This document shows positions 34,289 through 42,672 of a stretch of 64,000 nucleotides of DNA, in pieces. Every line of letters starts with the position of its first letter. The first letter of the stretch is position 1. The position numbers were made by a program, and so were the translations under genes. This DNA comes from Methanocrinis alkalitolerans. Its GTDB lineage: Archaea > Halobacteriota > Methanosarcinia > Methanotrichales > Methanotrichaceae. Under the pieces are notes generated by a model. It worked only from the letters and a program-made list of their open reading frames with translations. It was not told the origin of the DNA and made no database searches. The stretch covers positions 1 through 64,000 of the forward strand of contig NZ_JARFPL010000004.1 of NCBI RefSeq assembly GCF_029167205.1, read 5' to 3'.

Positions 34289-35596
34289 TTAGATCTCTTT
34301 CTCCGCCTTCTTCGTATTCTTCTTCGCCTTCTCTTCTTCCCGCTCCATCGCCTCTCGCGCTAGCCTTATGGCGCATAGCTCGTCGCACATGGTGCAGGTG
34401 TCGACGTCCACCCCCCTCCGGTGGCGGATCATCCTGGCGATGGCGGGGTTTATGGCCAGGTCGAACTGGGCGGGCCAGTCGAGGTCCCTTCTGGCCACCG
34501 CCATCTTCCTGTCCCACTCGCGGGCCCTATCTCTCACCCCGGGCTTTGTGAGGTCGCAGGCGTGGGCGGCGATCCTGGTGACGACCGTCCCCTCGAAGAT
34601 GTCCTCCTTTGTAGGAAGGTCCAGGTGCTCGCTGGGCGTCGTCGCGCAGAGGAAGTCTGCGCCGTTCATCCCGGCTATCGTCCCTCCGATGGCGGCGGTG
34701 ATGTGGTCGTAGCCTGGGGCGATGTCGGTGACGATGGGCCCCAGGAGGTAGAGGGGCGCGCCGTCGGCGACGTACTTCATAGCCTTGACGCTCGTCTCGA
34801 TCTCGTCGGCGGGGACGTGCCCCGGCCCCTCCACCATCGCCTGGACCCCGGCCCTCCTCGCCCGGTCGACGAGCTCGCCGAGCATGATGAACTCCATGTA
34901 CTTCGCCCGGTCGCTGGCGTCCTCGATGCAGCCGGGGCGCAGGCCGTCGCCTAGACTCAAAGTCAGCTCGTGCTCTCTTGCTATGTCCAGGAGGTGGTCG
35001 AACTCGGCGTAGTAGGGGTTATCCTCCCCGGTCTCGCTCATGTACTTGAGGGTGAGGGAGCCTCCCCTGCTGACGACGCCCATGATCCTGTGGCTGTTCT
35101 TCAGCCTCTCAAAGCTGTTGAGGTTGACGCCTACGTGGACGGTGACGAAGTCGACGCCGTCCTTCGCCTGCCGCTCCAGGGCGTCGAAGAGCCCCTGGCT
35201 GGTGAGGTCTCCTGCCACCTCTGCCTGGTATATGGGGACGGTCCCGACGGGTATAGCTACGGCGGCGAGAACCCGCCGCCTTATCTCGTCCAGGTCGCCG
35301 CCGGTAGATAGATCCATCACGGTGTCGGCCCCCGCCTCCATCGCCACCACTGCCTTCTCCACCTCGGCCTCGGGGTCGGCGAGGCCGCGGGACGATCCCA
35401 GGTTCAGGTTGACCTTGGTGGTGAGGTTCTCGCCGATCCCGATGGGGTCGATCTCTCGGCGAACGTTCCTTGGGATCACGGCCCGGCCCCGGGCTACGAG
35501 GCGGGCGAGCTTCTCGGGGTCGACCCCCTCCTTCCTGGCTACGGCCTCCACCTCGGGGGGAGTCTTCCCCTTCTTCGCGTCTTCGATAATAGTCAT
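34289..35596 (-). CDS. thiC: Phosphomethylpyrimidine synthase (ThiC)
   Basis: Radical SAM enzyme turning aminoimidazole ribotide into the thiamine pyrimidine. The 435-residue protein has NLGSSRGLADPEAEVEKAV, DTVMDLSTGGDLDEIR, VGTVPIYQA, SLGDGLRPG, MVEGPGHVP and the C-terminal cluster CTMCDELC. That cluster is C-x2-C-x3-C as read here, one residue shorter than the C-x2-C-x4-C of bacterial ThiC. No riboswitch-like element was recognised upstream. Confidence 0.92.
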   Translation of the reverse strand: MTIIEDAKKGKTPPEVEAVARKEGVDPEKLARLVARGRAVIPRNVRREIDPIGIGENLTTKVNLNLGSSRGLADPEAEVEKAVVAMEAGADTVMDLSTGGDLDEIRRRVLAAVAIPVGTVPIYQAEVAGDLTSQGLFDALERQAKDGVDFVTVHVGVNLNSFERLKNSHRIMGVVSRGGSLTLKYMSETGEDNPYYAEFDHLLDIAREHELTLSLGDGLRPGCIEDASDRAKYMEFIMLGELVDRARRAGVQAMVEGPGHVPADEIETSVKAMKYVADGAPLYLLGPIVTDIAPGYDHITAAIGGTIAGMNGADFLCATTPSEHLDLPTKEDIFEGTVVTRIAAHACDLTKPGVRDRAREWDRKMAVARRDLDWPAQFDLAINPAIARMIRHRRGVDVDTCTMCDELCAIRLAREAMEREEEKAKKNTKKAEKEI

Positions 35597-35655
35597 GATA
35601 CCAACTAGCTAATATATTGAAGGAATTACACTTGTCTTATGGGGTGGTTTGTTTG

Positions 35656-36301
35656 GTGAAAGTGCATAAGGTTAACGGCGGCGCCACCTCCTACGAGGGG
35701 AACGTCTATCTGATCGTCGACGAGGTGGCGGTCCTCATCGATGCGGGGAGGGACGCTTCAGCGATCCTCGATAACGTCCGGGGGCTGATGGATCCCGGGG
35801 AGATCGAGTTCATCATCCTCACCCACTGCCACCACGACCACACCGCCGCGGTCCCCGCCCTCAAGGCGGCGACGGGGGCAAAGGTCCTGATAGGGGAAGG
35901 GGAGGTCTGCGACCTCGGCGACGACGTCGCCACAGGATCCTACCGGTACGCAGAGGATCCTGCGGAGTTCGGGGTAGACGGGACCCTGGAGGGGGGGGGA
36001 CGTAATCAACCTCGGAAAGTGGGCGCTTTCGGTCATCGAAACGCCGGGCCACTCCCCCGGTTCCATCTCTTTATACGAGCCGAGGGCGAGGGTCCTCTTC
36101 TCAGGGGACCCCCTCCTCCCCCACGGGAATATCGGGAGGACCCGCCGGTCGGAGGAGGTGGTGAGGGACCTGGTCAGATCCATCGAACGGCTCGCGTCCC
36201 TGGACGTCCGGGTCCTCTACCCCGGCCACATGGAGCCGACGGACGAGAACGTCGGCGAGCAGATGAGAACGAGCCTCGCGTTTGCAAGGTCGATCCACTG
36301 A
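35656..36301 (+). pseudogene. MBL-fold hydrolase with a frameshift at a G9 run
   Basis: Paralogue of the intact gene at 38634. GTG 35656 begins MKVHKVNG; metal motif THCHHDH is intact. At 35991-35999 a run of nine G shifts the frame: with eight G the reading continues as GGDVINLGKWALSVIETPGH, then SPGSISLYEPRARVLFSGD and ends ARSIH at the TGA at 36299. In the actual frame the C-terminal half is nonsense and overlaps the next gene. Could be a true loss, a phase-variable switch or a sequencing error. Confidence 0.75.
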
Positions 36302-36356
36302 TTCCGCTGCTCCGGACCGCCGCCTATTTTTATCATCGGGATCGAGCGGATCGGTG

Positions 36357-36974
36357 ATGCTCGACGACCTCTTCGATCTCGTCTTTCTTGCCGGATTTCT
36401 CGCCGCCTCCCTGATCCGGGTCTACTGGCTGAAGAAAACCCCCTCCTGGTGGCGGGAGCCGACGGAGGTCGCCGATAGCCGCGAGAGAAAGCAGGACCGC
36501 CCCCTCATGCTCCTCACGGCCGCGGGGATGATCGTCGTCCCCTTCCTCTATCTCTTCACATCGAGGCTCGACTTCGCCGACTATACCCTGCCGGAGACGG
36601 CAAGCCTCGTCGCGGGCTCCCTGGGCGGCGCCCTCTTCCTCCAGGCCCTCTTGCTCCTGTGGCGGTCTCACGCCGATCTGGCCGGGAGCTTCTCGCCGGG
36701 GCTTCAGATCCGAAAGAATCACAGGCTTGTCACGACGGGGGTCTACGAGCGGGTCCGCCACCCGATGTACGCGGCCCACCTCCTCTGGGCGGCGGCCCAG
36801 CTTCTCCTCCTCCACAACTGGATCGCCGGCCCCGCCTTCCTGGTGGCGTCCCTCCCTTTATACGCCGCCCGAATCCCCCGGGAGGAGGAGATGATGGAAG
36901 AGAAGTTCGGCGAGGAGTATCGGCGGTATGCGGAGCGGACGGGGCGGGTGGTCCCGCGGTGGCGGCGGGGATAG
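36357..36974 (+). CDS. Isoprenylcysteine methyltransferase-like membrane protein
   Basis: A 205-residue protein with about five hydrophobic segments and the C-terminal ICMT/PEMT-type signature: LVTTGVYERVRHPMYAAHLL (SAM-binding R-HP-Y) and EEMMEEKFGEEYRRYAERTGR. Such prokaryotic enzymes methylate lipids or small molecules; the substrate is unknown. ATG 36357; the frame extends upstream into the MBL pseudogene but the TATA-like CCTATTTTTATC at 36322 marks the likely promoter. Confidence 0.8.
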   Translation: MLDDLFDLVFLAGFLAASLIRVYWLKKTPSWWREPTEVADSRERKQDRPLMLLTAAGMIVVPFLYLFTSRLDFADYTLPETASLVAGSLGGALFLQALLLLWRSHADLAGSFSPGLQIRKNHRLVTTGVYERVRHPMYAAHLLWAAAQLLLLHNWIAGPAFLVASLPLYAARIPREEEMMEEKFGEEYRRYAERTGRVVPRWRRG

Positions 36975-37030
36975 TCCGCCAAGAAGGAGACGATCAGATC
37001 GTCGCCAGCGCTACCACCCCCCAGCTTTCT

Positions 37031-37216
37031 CTACCTCCCCCCCGGCACCTGGATCTCCGTCACCCGCTCCTCCGGCGGCATCGATTCGCCCCACCGGACG
37101 TAGACCTCCCGGCGGCGTCCGTCGGATGGAGCCCATTCTGGAAGACCCATCTGTAGAGCTGGTGTGGACTTCTTCAAGGCTGGTTCAAGCCTCCTTATTG
37201 TCAGGTACGCCACCTA
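37031..37216 (-). pseudogene. Fragment of a GyrI-like effector-binding protein
   Basis: The minus strand ends REVYVRWGESMPPEERVTEI, nearly the same as the C-terminus of the GyrI-like gene at 37969. Just upstream, the homologous stretch (QLYRWVFQNGLHPTDAA) is present but in another frame, and further upstream likeness stops. So this is a frameshifted 3' fragment. The surrounding 36975-37338 holds nothing else recognisable. Confidence 0.7.
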
Positions 37217-37338
37217 CGCCGCCGGGAGGCCCCCAACGCCGCCCTGCCCACGGGGCCACCGCCGAAAGATCTTAAAAGTAAGACGAGCAAGACCAGCATC
37301 CAGAAGAAACCCTGGAAGGCCTGAGAAGGGGGTGCTTT

Positions 37339-37650
37339 GTGGATACGGCGCGGTCGAAGAACGGCGTTCCCATCCGTCTGCCGGAGGAGAGATGGCTACA
37401 CATAACTGAGTCGCATTCCGAGATGGTAGGCTTTTACTCCGACGTCCTGGAGACGGTAGAATCTCCGGATGCCATCTTTGAGGGGGGATCTGGAGAGCTT
37501 CTGGCGGTCAGGCGGGTGCAAATCGATAAATACCTCGTCGTCGTTTATAAAGAGGTGAGCAAAGAGGACGGCTTTTTGATCACAGCATTTCTCACGAGGA
37601 AGCGAGGCCAGCTTGAAAGGAGATCGAAGGTATGGGAGCTGCAGAAGTAG
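37339..37650 (+). CDS. Small protein, possible RelE/Barnase-like toxin (PBECR-type)
   Basis: A 103-residue protein with pattern LPEERWLHITESHSEMVGFY, an alternation ELLAVRRVQIDKYLVVVYKE and the end DGFLITAFLTRKRGQ. This resembles small PBECR-type nucleases that pair with a DUF2283 protein. GTG start with GGGGGTG 4 bases before. The next gene starts 18 bases before this one ends, as in toxin-antitoxin operons. Family assignment is from memory of the pattern. Confidence 0.55.
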   Translation: MDTARSKNGVPIRLPEERWLHITESHSEMVGFYSDVLETVESPDAIFEGGSGELLAVRRVQIDKYLVVVYKEVSKEDGFLITAFLTRKRGQLERRSKVWELQK

Positions 37651-37883
37651 AGAAGATCTCTGACCTGGTGCCCCATTTTCTGGGCATCCCTCACAAGAAG
37701 ATCTGGATCGATTATGACGAAGAGGCGGACGTCCTTTACGTCAGCTTCAAAAAGCCGAGCCACGCCGACGACTCCGAGATCACCGAGGACGGCGTCATAG
37801 TCAGGCGCGAGAAGGGCGCGGTGGTGGGGATGACCTTCCTGAACGCGTCAAAAAGGGGAACGGCCCCAAAGAGTCGCGGCTAG
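37632..37883 (+). CDS. DUF2283 family protein, possible antitoxin partner
   Basis: An 83-residue protein with the clear DUF2283 core WIDYDEEADVLYVSFKKP, then DDSEITEDGVIVRREKGAVV and GMTFLNAS. DUF2283 proteins are small, widespread in archaea and cyanobacteria and often overlap a small toxin-like gene, as here (19-base overlap). ATG 37632. Confidence 0.8.
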   Translation: MGAAEVEKISDLVPHFLGIPHKKIWIDYDEEADVLYVSFKKPSHADDSEITEDGVIVRREKGAVVGMTFLNASKRGTAPKSRG

Positions 37884-37898
37884 ACTGAGATCGCCCTC

Positions 37899-37975
37899 GC
37901 CTATTCGCTCTTCCTTTCATCCTCTCCTCCACCCTCTTTTCTTTCCTCTTCCCTCTCGCCCTCTTCCCCTACCTC
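37899..37975 (+). repeat. Polypyrimidine tract
   Basis: About 75 bases with almost only C and T on the + strand (purine run on the minus strand), just after the stop of the broken GyrI-like gene. It may end its transcription or form a triplex-prone stretch. Low-complexity, no coding. Confidence 0.6.
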
Positions 37976-38452
37976 CCCACCGGCACCTGTATCTCCGTCA
38001 CCTGCTCCTCCGGTGGCATCTCCTCGCCCCATTTGACGTAAACCTCCCGGGCGGCGTCTTTGGGCTGAAAGCCGTTTGAGAAGACCCAGCCGTAGAGCTG
38101 GGTGTAGGCGTCTTCGAGGTTGGTGTAGGGCCCCTTCACCGTCAGGTATGCCACTTCTGCCTCTGCCAACACCTCCACCGCCGCCCCGCCTTCGGCGACC
38201 TCGGGGGTCTCGCCGCAACCGGCATCGTCACCTTGAACCGCACCTCCTCGGGGGGATGGAGGCGGGGTCGTCGTAGTAGAGGGCGAGGCCCATCGGCGAG
38301 CCCGAGAGGGGAGGGATCAACTTTTCGGCCATCCAGGCGGCCAAATCCTCGTAGGCATTGGGGACGGTGACGGCGAAGGGGAGGCCCTTCCCCCAGAGGC
38401 TCGCCACCCGCAGGGCGGGGAAGCTCTTTATGTTGATCTCATACTGGGACAT
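37969..38452 (-). pseudogene. GyrI-like (effector-binding) protein with two frameshifts
   Basis: From ATG 38452 the minus strand reads MSQYEINIKSFPALRVASLW, then GLALYYDDPASIPP, and then leaves frame at a run of C near 38250. Continuing one frame over gives EEVRFKVTMPVA, and after a second shift near 38220 the last part ETPEVAEGGAAVEVLAEAEV and NLEDAYTQLYGWVFSNG is in frame to the stop at 37969. Reassembled, it is a 160-residue GyrI-like small-molecule-binding domain. Two indels make it a pseudogene unless the sequence is faulty. Confidence 0.72.
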
Positions 38453-38633
38453 ATCGACACCTTCAAAGCTGATCTGGAGAATGTCTATTTTCTTAAAAGG
38501 TTGTTGATCGCCCCGGTAGATGAGCCTTCCTCGAACCATGCCCGAACCACCCTCTAACCATCCCTGAACCGCCCGGAATCTCGCTTCCAAACAGATATAT
38601 CGGTGGAGCCCATCCGGGGGAGCAGGTGTTGGA

Positions 38634-39275
38634 ATGGTGGAAGTCCACAAGGTCTCAGGCTCTCCCTTCGACGGGAACGTCTACCTGATAAAAGACGAGG
38701 TCCCGGTCCTCATCGACGCCGGGATGGATCCGGAGCCGACGCTGCGGAAGATCCAAAAGTTCATCGACCCGGAGGATATCGAGATGATCATCCTCACCCA
38801 CAGCCATCACGACCACTCCGGGGGGGTCGTGCGGCTGAAGGAGGCGACGGGAGCGAGGGTTCTGATCCACGAGGAGGAGGCGGGCTTCCTCGGCGACGAT
38901 ATGGCGACCGTCGCCTACTTATTCGGCCTCTCGGCCCCGGAGCTGAAGGCCGACGGGGTCCTGAACGAGGGGGACGTCCTCGACCTGGGGGAGTGGAAGC
39001 TGGAGGTGATGCACACCCCGGGCCACTCGCCGGGGGGGATCTGCCTCTATGAGAGGAAGGCTCGGGTCCTCTTCTCCGGGGATACCGTATTTCCCCAGGG
39101 GAACATCGGGAGGACCGACCTTTATGCCGGATGCGGCTCTGACCTCGTCAGCTCCATCGAGAGGCTGACGGCCCTGGAGGTGGAGGTCCTCTACCCCGGC
39201 CACATGGAGGTCGTCAGCGGCGAGGTGGGCCGCCAGATCCAGGCGAGCCTGCGGTTTGCGCGGAGCGTCCTATGA
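38634..39275 (+). CDS. MBL-fold metallohydrolase (glyoxalase II-like)
   Basis: The intact paralogue of the gene at 35656, 213 residues. Motifs: VYLIKDEVPVLIDAGMD, THSHHDHSGG (metal site), HTPGHSPGG, LFSGDTVFPQGNIGRTD and YPGHM. Typical of hydroxyacylglutathione hydrolase-like enzymes, though archaea lack glutathione and the true substrate is unknown. ATG 38634, preceded by GGTGTTGGA. Confidence 0.88.
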   Translation: MVEVHKVSGSPFDGNVYLIKDEVPVLIDAGMDPEPTLRKIQKFIDPEDIEMIILTHSHHDHSGGVVRLKEATGARVLIHEEEAGFLGDDMATVAYLFGLSAPELKADGVLNEGDVLDLGEWKLEVMHTPGHSPGGICLYERKARVLFSGDTVFPQGNIGRTDLYAGCGSDLVSSIERLTALEVEVLYPGHMEVVSGEVGRQIQASLRFARSVL

Positions 39276-39288
39276 TCGATAGAGAGCG

Positions 39289-40503
39289 ATGAAAATGAAG
39301 ATGGAGAGAGAAATGTCTAGATCCGAGTCCGAACTCTCTGGCGCCGAGAGGACCGCCCGGATCGTAGAGCTGGAGAGGGGGTCGGTGATCCAGACCTACA
39401 CCCGCCAGCCGATCCTCCTGGTCCGGGGAGCGGGAGCGAAGGTTTGGGACGCCGAAGGGCGCGAGTACATCGACTTCGTCGCCGGGGTGGCCGTCAACAC
39501 CGTCGGCCACTGCCACCCTGCCGTAGTCGAGGCGATCGCTCACCAGGCGAAAGAGCTGATCCACACCTCGAATTTATACTACACCGAGAACCAGGTCTTC
39601 CTCGCCGAGGAGCTGAAGACCCTCACCGGTATGGATAGAGCCTTCTTCTGCAACTCCGGAGCCGAGAGCGTCGAGGCGGCCCTGAAGCTCGCCAGAAGGG
39701 CGACGGGCAGGTCAAAGATCGTCGCCGCGGTCCACTCCTTCCACGGCAGAACCCTTGGGTCCCTGGGCGCGACCTACAAGGCCGTCTATCGAGAGCCCTT
39801 TCGCCCCCTCGCCGAGGCGGAGTTTGTTACTTTCGACGACCCTGAGGCTCTGGCTGCGATGGTCTCGAAGGAGACCTCGGCGGTCATCCTGGAGCCGGTC
39901 CAGGGGGAGGGGGGTGTCAATGTCCCCAGCCCGGAGTACCTGAGGGCGGCCCGCCAGATCTGCGACGACTGCGGCGCTCTCCTCATCCTCGACGAGGTCC
40001 AGACCGGGTTTGGGCGTACCGGAAGATGGTTTGGAAAGGAGCACAGCGGCGTTCTCCCGGACGTCATGACCCTGGCCAAGGGGATCGCGGGCGGCCTTCC
40101 CATGGGAGCTATGCTGGCGGCACAGTCCGTCTCCGAGGTCTTCCAGAAGGGCGACCACGCCTCCACCTTCGGCGGCGGGCCCCTGGTCTCCGCGGCCGCC
40201 CTCGCCTCCATCGGCGCCATCAAGAACGAGAAGCTGGTGGAACGATCTGCGGAGATGGGCGCATACCTCAGGTCCAGGCTGGTCGAGGAGATCGACGCCC
40301 GCGAGGTCAGAGGCCTCGGCCTGATGGTGGGGGTCGAGCTGGAGGCGAACTGCCCAGAGATCGTGAACCGTGCCCGGGAGAGGGGCGTACTCCTCAACGC
40401 GACGAGCGAGCACGTCCTCAGGATGGTCCCGCCCCTGGTGGTGGGCAAAGAGGAGATCGACCGCGTGGTGAAGGTCCTTGGAGAGATACTCGAAGAACCT
40501 TAG
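39289..40503 (+). CDS. argD: Acetylornithine aminotransferase (ArgD-like)
   Basis: Class III PLP aminotransferase of arginine (and possibly lysine) synthesis. The 404-residue protein has FVAGVAVNTVGHCHPAV, CNSGAESVEAALKLARR, FHGRTLGSLGAT, LDEVQTGFGRTG and the PLP lysine in TLAKGIAGGLPMGAM. It is clearly separate from the EctB proteins. Several ATGs lie in the first 25 bases, so the exact start is open. First gene of a four-gene overlapping operon. Confidence 0.88.
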   Translation: MKMKMEREMSRSESELSGAERTARIVELERGSVIQTYTRQPILLVRGAGAKVWDAEGREYIDFVAGVAVNTVGHCHPAVVEAIAHQAKELIHTSNLYYTENQVFLAEELKTLTGMDRAFFCNSGAESVEAALKLARRATGRSKIVAAVHSFHGRTLGSLGATYKAVYREPFRPLAEAEFVTFDDPEALAAMVSKETSAVILEPVQGEGGVNVPSPEYLRAARQICDDCGALLILDEVQTGFGRTGRWFGKEHSGVLPDVMTLAKGIAGGLPMGAMLAAQSVSEVFQKGDHASTFGGGPLVSAAALASIGAIKNEKLVERSAEMGAYLRSRLVEEIDAREVRGLGLMVGVELEANCPEIVNRARERGVLLNATSEHVLRMVPPLVVGKEEIDRVVKVLGEILEEP

Positions 40504-41542
40504 GCCCTGCTTGGAGCGGCTGAAGCCCTACGTCGCCGGACGGGGGATCGGCGAGATCGCGGCAAAGTACGGCCTCCCGCCTGAGGAGATCGTCAAGCTC
40601 GGGAGCAACGAGAACCCCTACGGTCCGAGCCCCCGAGTCTATGAGGCGATCTCCTCTGCGAAGCCCGAGAGGTACCCCGAGCCTGGGCGGCTCGTCGAGG
40701 CGATGGCGGAGTACGCCGGGACGGCCCCCGAGAACGTGCTCATCGGGGCGGGGATGGACGGGGTGATGGATACGTTAACCCGCCTCTTCCTCGACCCCGG
40801 GGAGAGGACCGTCATCTTCACCCCCACCTTCAGCTACTACGAGATCCTGACGGTGACGGCAGGGGCAGAGCCGCTCTTCCTCCCCCGGGGAGAGAACTTC
40901 GAGGTTCCGACGGACTTCCCAGAGGGGATCAAGATGATCTTCATCTGCTCGCCGAACAACCCCACCGGCGACACCATCCCCGAAGAAGACCTCAGGGGGA
41001 TCGTCGAGGGGACCGACGCCATAGTCTTCCTCGACGAGGCCTACGCCGAGTTCAGCGACGAGAACTTCCTACCCCTGGCGGCAGAGTACCATAACCTGGT
41101 GGTGGGAAGGACCCTCTCCAAGGCCTTCGGCCTCGCCGGTATGAGGCTCGGCTATGCCGTCGCCCCCCCCTGGATCGCCGAAGAGTATCGTAGGGCTGCG
41201 CCCCCCTTCTTCGGGGTGACGACGCCGTCGGTTGCAGCGGGGATAGCAGCCCTGGAGGATATCGAGTACATGAGACGGTCTGTTGAGGCGATAAGGCAGG
41301 AGAGGGCCCGGATGCTGAGGCTTATGCCAGAGTTTCGCCCCTCGGGGGGCAACTTCCTCTACCTGGAGACGGAGGTGCCCTCGGGAAAGGTGGCTGAGGA
41401 TCTCCTCAGAAGAGGCGTCATCGTCCGGGACTGCTTCTCCTTCCGGGGGGCGGGGGACCGTGCCCTTCGGGTGACGGTGGGAACCCCGGAGGAGAACGAC
41501 CGGTTCCTCGAAGCCTACGGTGAGGTATGCGGGCTGCCCTGA
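40478..41542 (+). CDS. hisC: Histidinol-phosphate aminotransferase
   Basis: Class I/II PLP enzyme of histidine synthesis. The 354-residue protein has VKLGSNENPYGPSP, NVLIGAGMDGVMD, CSPNNPTGDTIPE, FLDEAYAEF and the lysine in RTLSKAFGLAGMRLGY. ATG 40478 overlaps argD by 26 bases. HisI, another histidine gene, is 28 kb away. Confidence 0.92.
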   Translation: MERYSKNLRPCLERLKPYVAGRGIGEIAAKYGLPPEEIVKLGSNENPYGPSPRVYEAISSAKPERYPEPGRLVEAMAEYAGTAPENVLIGAGMDGVMDTLTRLFLDPGERTVIFTPTFSYYEILTVTAGAEPLFLPRGENFEVPTDFPEGIKMIFICSPNNPTGDTIPEEDLRGIVEGTDAIVFLDEAYAEFSDENFLPLAAEYHNLVVGRTLSKAFGLAGMRLGYAVAPPWIAEEYRRAAPPFFGVTTPSVAAGIAALEDIEYMRRSVEAIRQERARMLRLMPEFRPSGGNFLYLETEVPSGKVAEDLLRRGVIVRDCFSFRGAGDRALRVTVGTPEENDRFLEAYGEVCGLP

Positions 41543-42048
41543 CCGGTACGCCGGGGACGGGAAAGACGACCGTCGCCGCCCTCCTCCCCTTCAGGGTCAT
41601 CGACCTCAACGCCGTCGTCAGAGTGGAGGAGCTCACCCTGGGCACCGACCCCGACCGGAGCTGTCTGATAGCCGACGTCGAAGCCCTCGCCGAGAGGCTG
41701 GAGGAGCTCGCCCCCGAGGGAGACGACGAGATCGTCGTATTGGAGGGGCACTTCAGCCACCAGTTCGCCCCCGAGGCGATCGTCCTGAGGACCCGTCCCG
41801 GGGTCCTGAGAGAGCGGCTCGTCCAGAGGGGGTACTCCAAGGAGAAGGTGAGAGAGAACCTGGAGGCGGAAGCTCTGGACGTCATCCTGGTGGAGTCGGC
41901 GGAGTGGTGTGATCGGGTATCTGAGATCGACGCCACTGCTCTATCGCCGGAGGAGGTGGGGGCCCTGGTGGTGAAGATATTGCGCCGGGAGATCGCCATG
42001 CCCCCGGGAAAAGTCGACTGGACCGGAGAGATGGAATTTGACCCTTGA
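41527..42048 (+). CDS. Archaeal adenylate kinase (AK6/Fap7-like)
   Basis: A 173-residue P-loop kinase (TGTPGTGKTTVAALL) with the AK6 pattern VIDLNAVV, VEGHFSH-like LEGHFSHQFAPEAIVLRTRP and LVQRGYSKEKVRENLEAEAL. Fap7-type enzymes act in small-subunit ribosome maturation as well as AMP phosphorylation. ATG 41527 overlaps hisC by 16 bases and the next gene overlaps this by 11. Confidence 0.88.
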   Translation: MRAALTGTPGTGKTTVAALLPFRVIDLNAVVRVEELTLGTDPDRSCLIADVEALAERLEELAPEGDDEIVVLEGHFSHQFAPEAIVLRTRPGVLRERLVQRGYSKEKVRENLEAEALDVILVESAEWCDRVSEIDATALSPEEVGALVVKILRREIAMPPGKVDWTGEMEFDP

Positions 42049-42646
42049 CGACCTGAGATCGAAGTCCCTGGCAGTGACCGAGCCCCTGGCCGCCCTGGCG
42101 GAGAGGGCGGGGGCGACCCCCAACGCCATATCCCTCATCTCCATGGCCTTCGCCCTGGCGGCGGGGGCCTTCTACTATCTATCGGCCGGGGGGCCATCCC
42201 TCCTTTATATAGCGGCCCTGATGGTCCTCCTCAACGCCGTCTTCGACGCCGTCGACGGGACCCTCGCCCGGAGGATCGGGGCTGCCGAGGCGAGGGGAGA
42301 CTTCCTCGACCACGTCATAGATCGGTACGCCGATATGGCGATCCTCACCGGGATCGTCCTCGCCGGCTACGTATCGGAGGCGGTGGGGATATTCGCCGTC
42401 ATGGGGGTCCTCCTGACGAGCTACCTGGGGACCCAGGCCCAGGCCCTGAGCCTCGGCCGCCTCTACGGCGGGGTGATGGGGAGGGCCGACCGGCTCGTCC
42501 TCATCCTCGCAGCCACCATCGCCAACGCCATCTTCCCCGGCGATATCGCGGGCCTCTCGATCCTGGGGTGGGCCGTCGTCCTGATCACCGTGGCGAGCCA
42601 CGTCACAGCCCTTCAGAGGATCGTCCTCATCTGGAGGAGGCTATAG
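42038..42646 (+). CDS. CDP-alcohol phosphatidyltransferase (archaeal lipid head-group)
   Basis: A 202-residue membrane enzyme with about six hydrophobic segments and the family motif D-G-x2-A-R-x(8)-G-x3-D-x3-D, here DGTLARRIGAAEARGDFLDHVIDRYAD slightly varied around residues 72-98. It transfers a head group such as inositol phosphate or glycerol phosphate to CDP-archaeol. TTG start overlaps the adenylate kinase gene. Which alcohol it uses cannot be told. Confidence 0.85.
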   Translation: MTLDDLRSKSLAVTEPLAALAERAGATPNAISLISMAFALAAGAFYYLSAGGPSLLYIAALMVLLNAVFDAVDGTLARRIGAAEARGDFLDHVIDRYADMAILTGIVLAGYVSEAVGIFAVMGVLLTSYLGTQAQALSLGRLYGGVMGRADRLVLILAATIANAIFPGDIAGLSILGWAVVLITVASHVTALQRIVLIWRRL

Positions 42647-42672
42647 TCTCCTTCGGGCCCCCAGGTTCCAGC

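Noticed and set aside
39289..40503. Third copy of EctB
   Set aside because: The class III aminotransferase here has ArgD-type motifs and an operon with hisC, and is clearly distant from the two EctB proteins.
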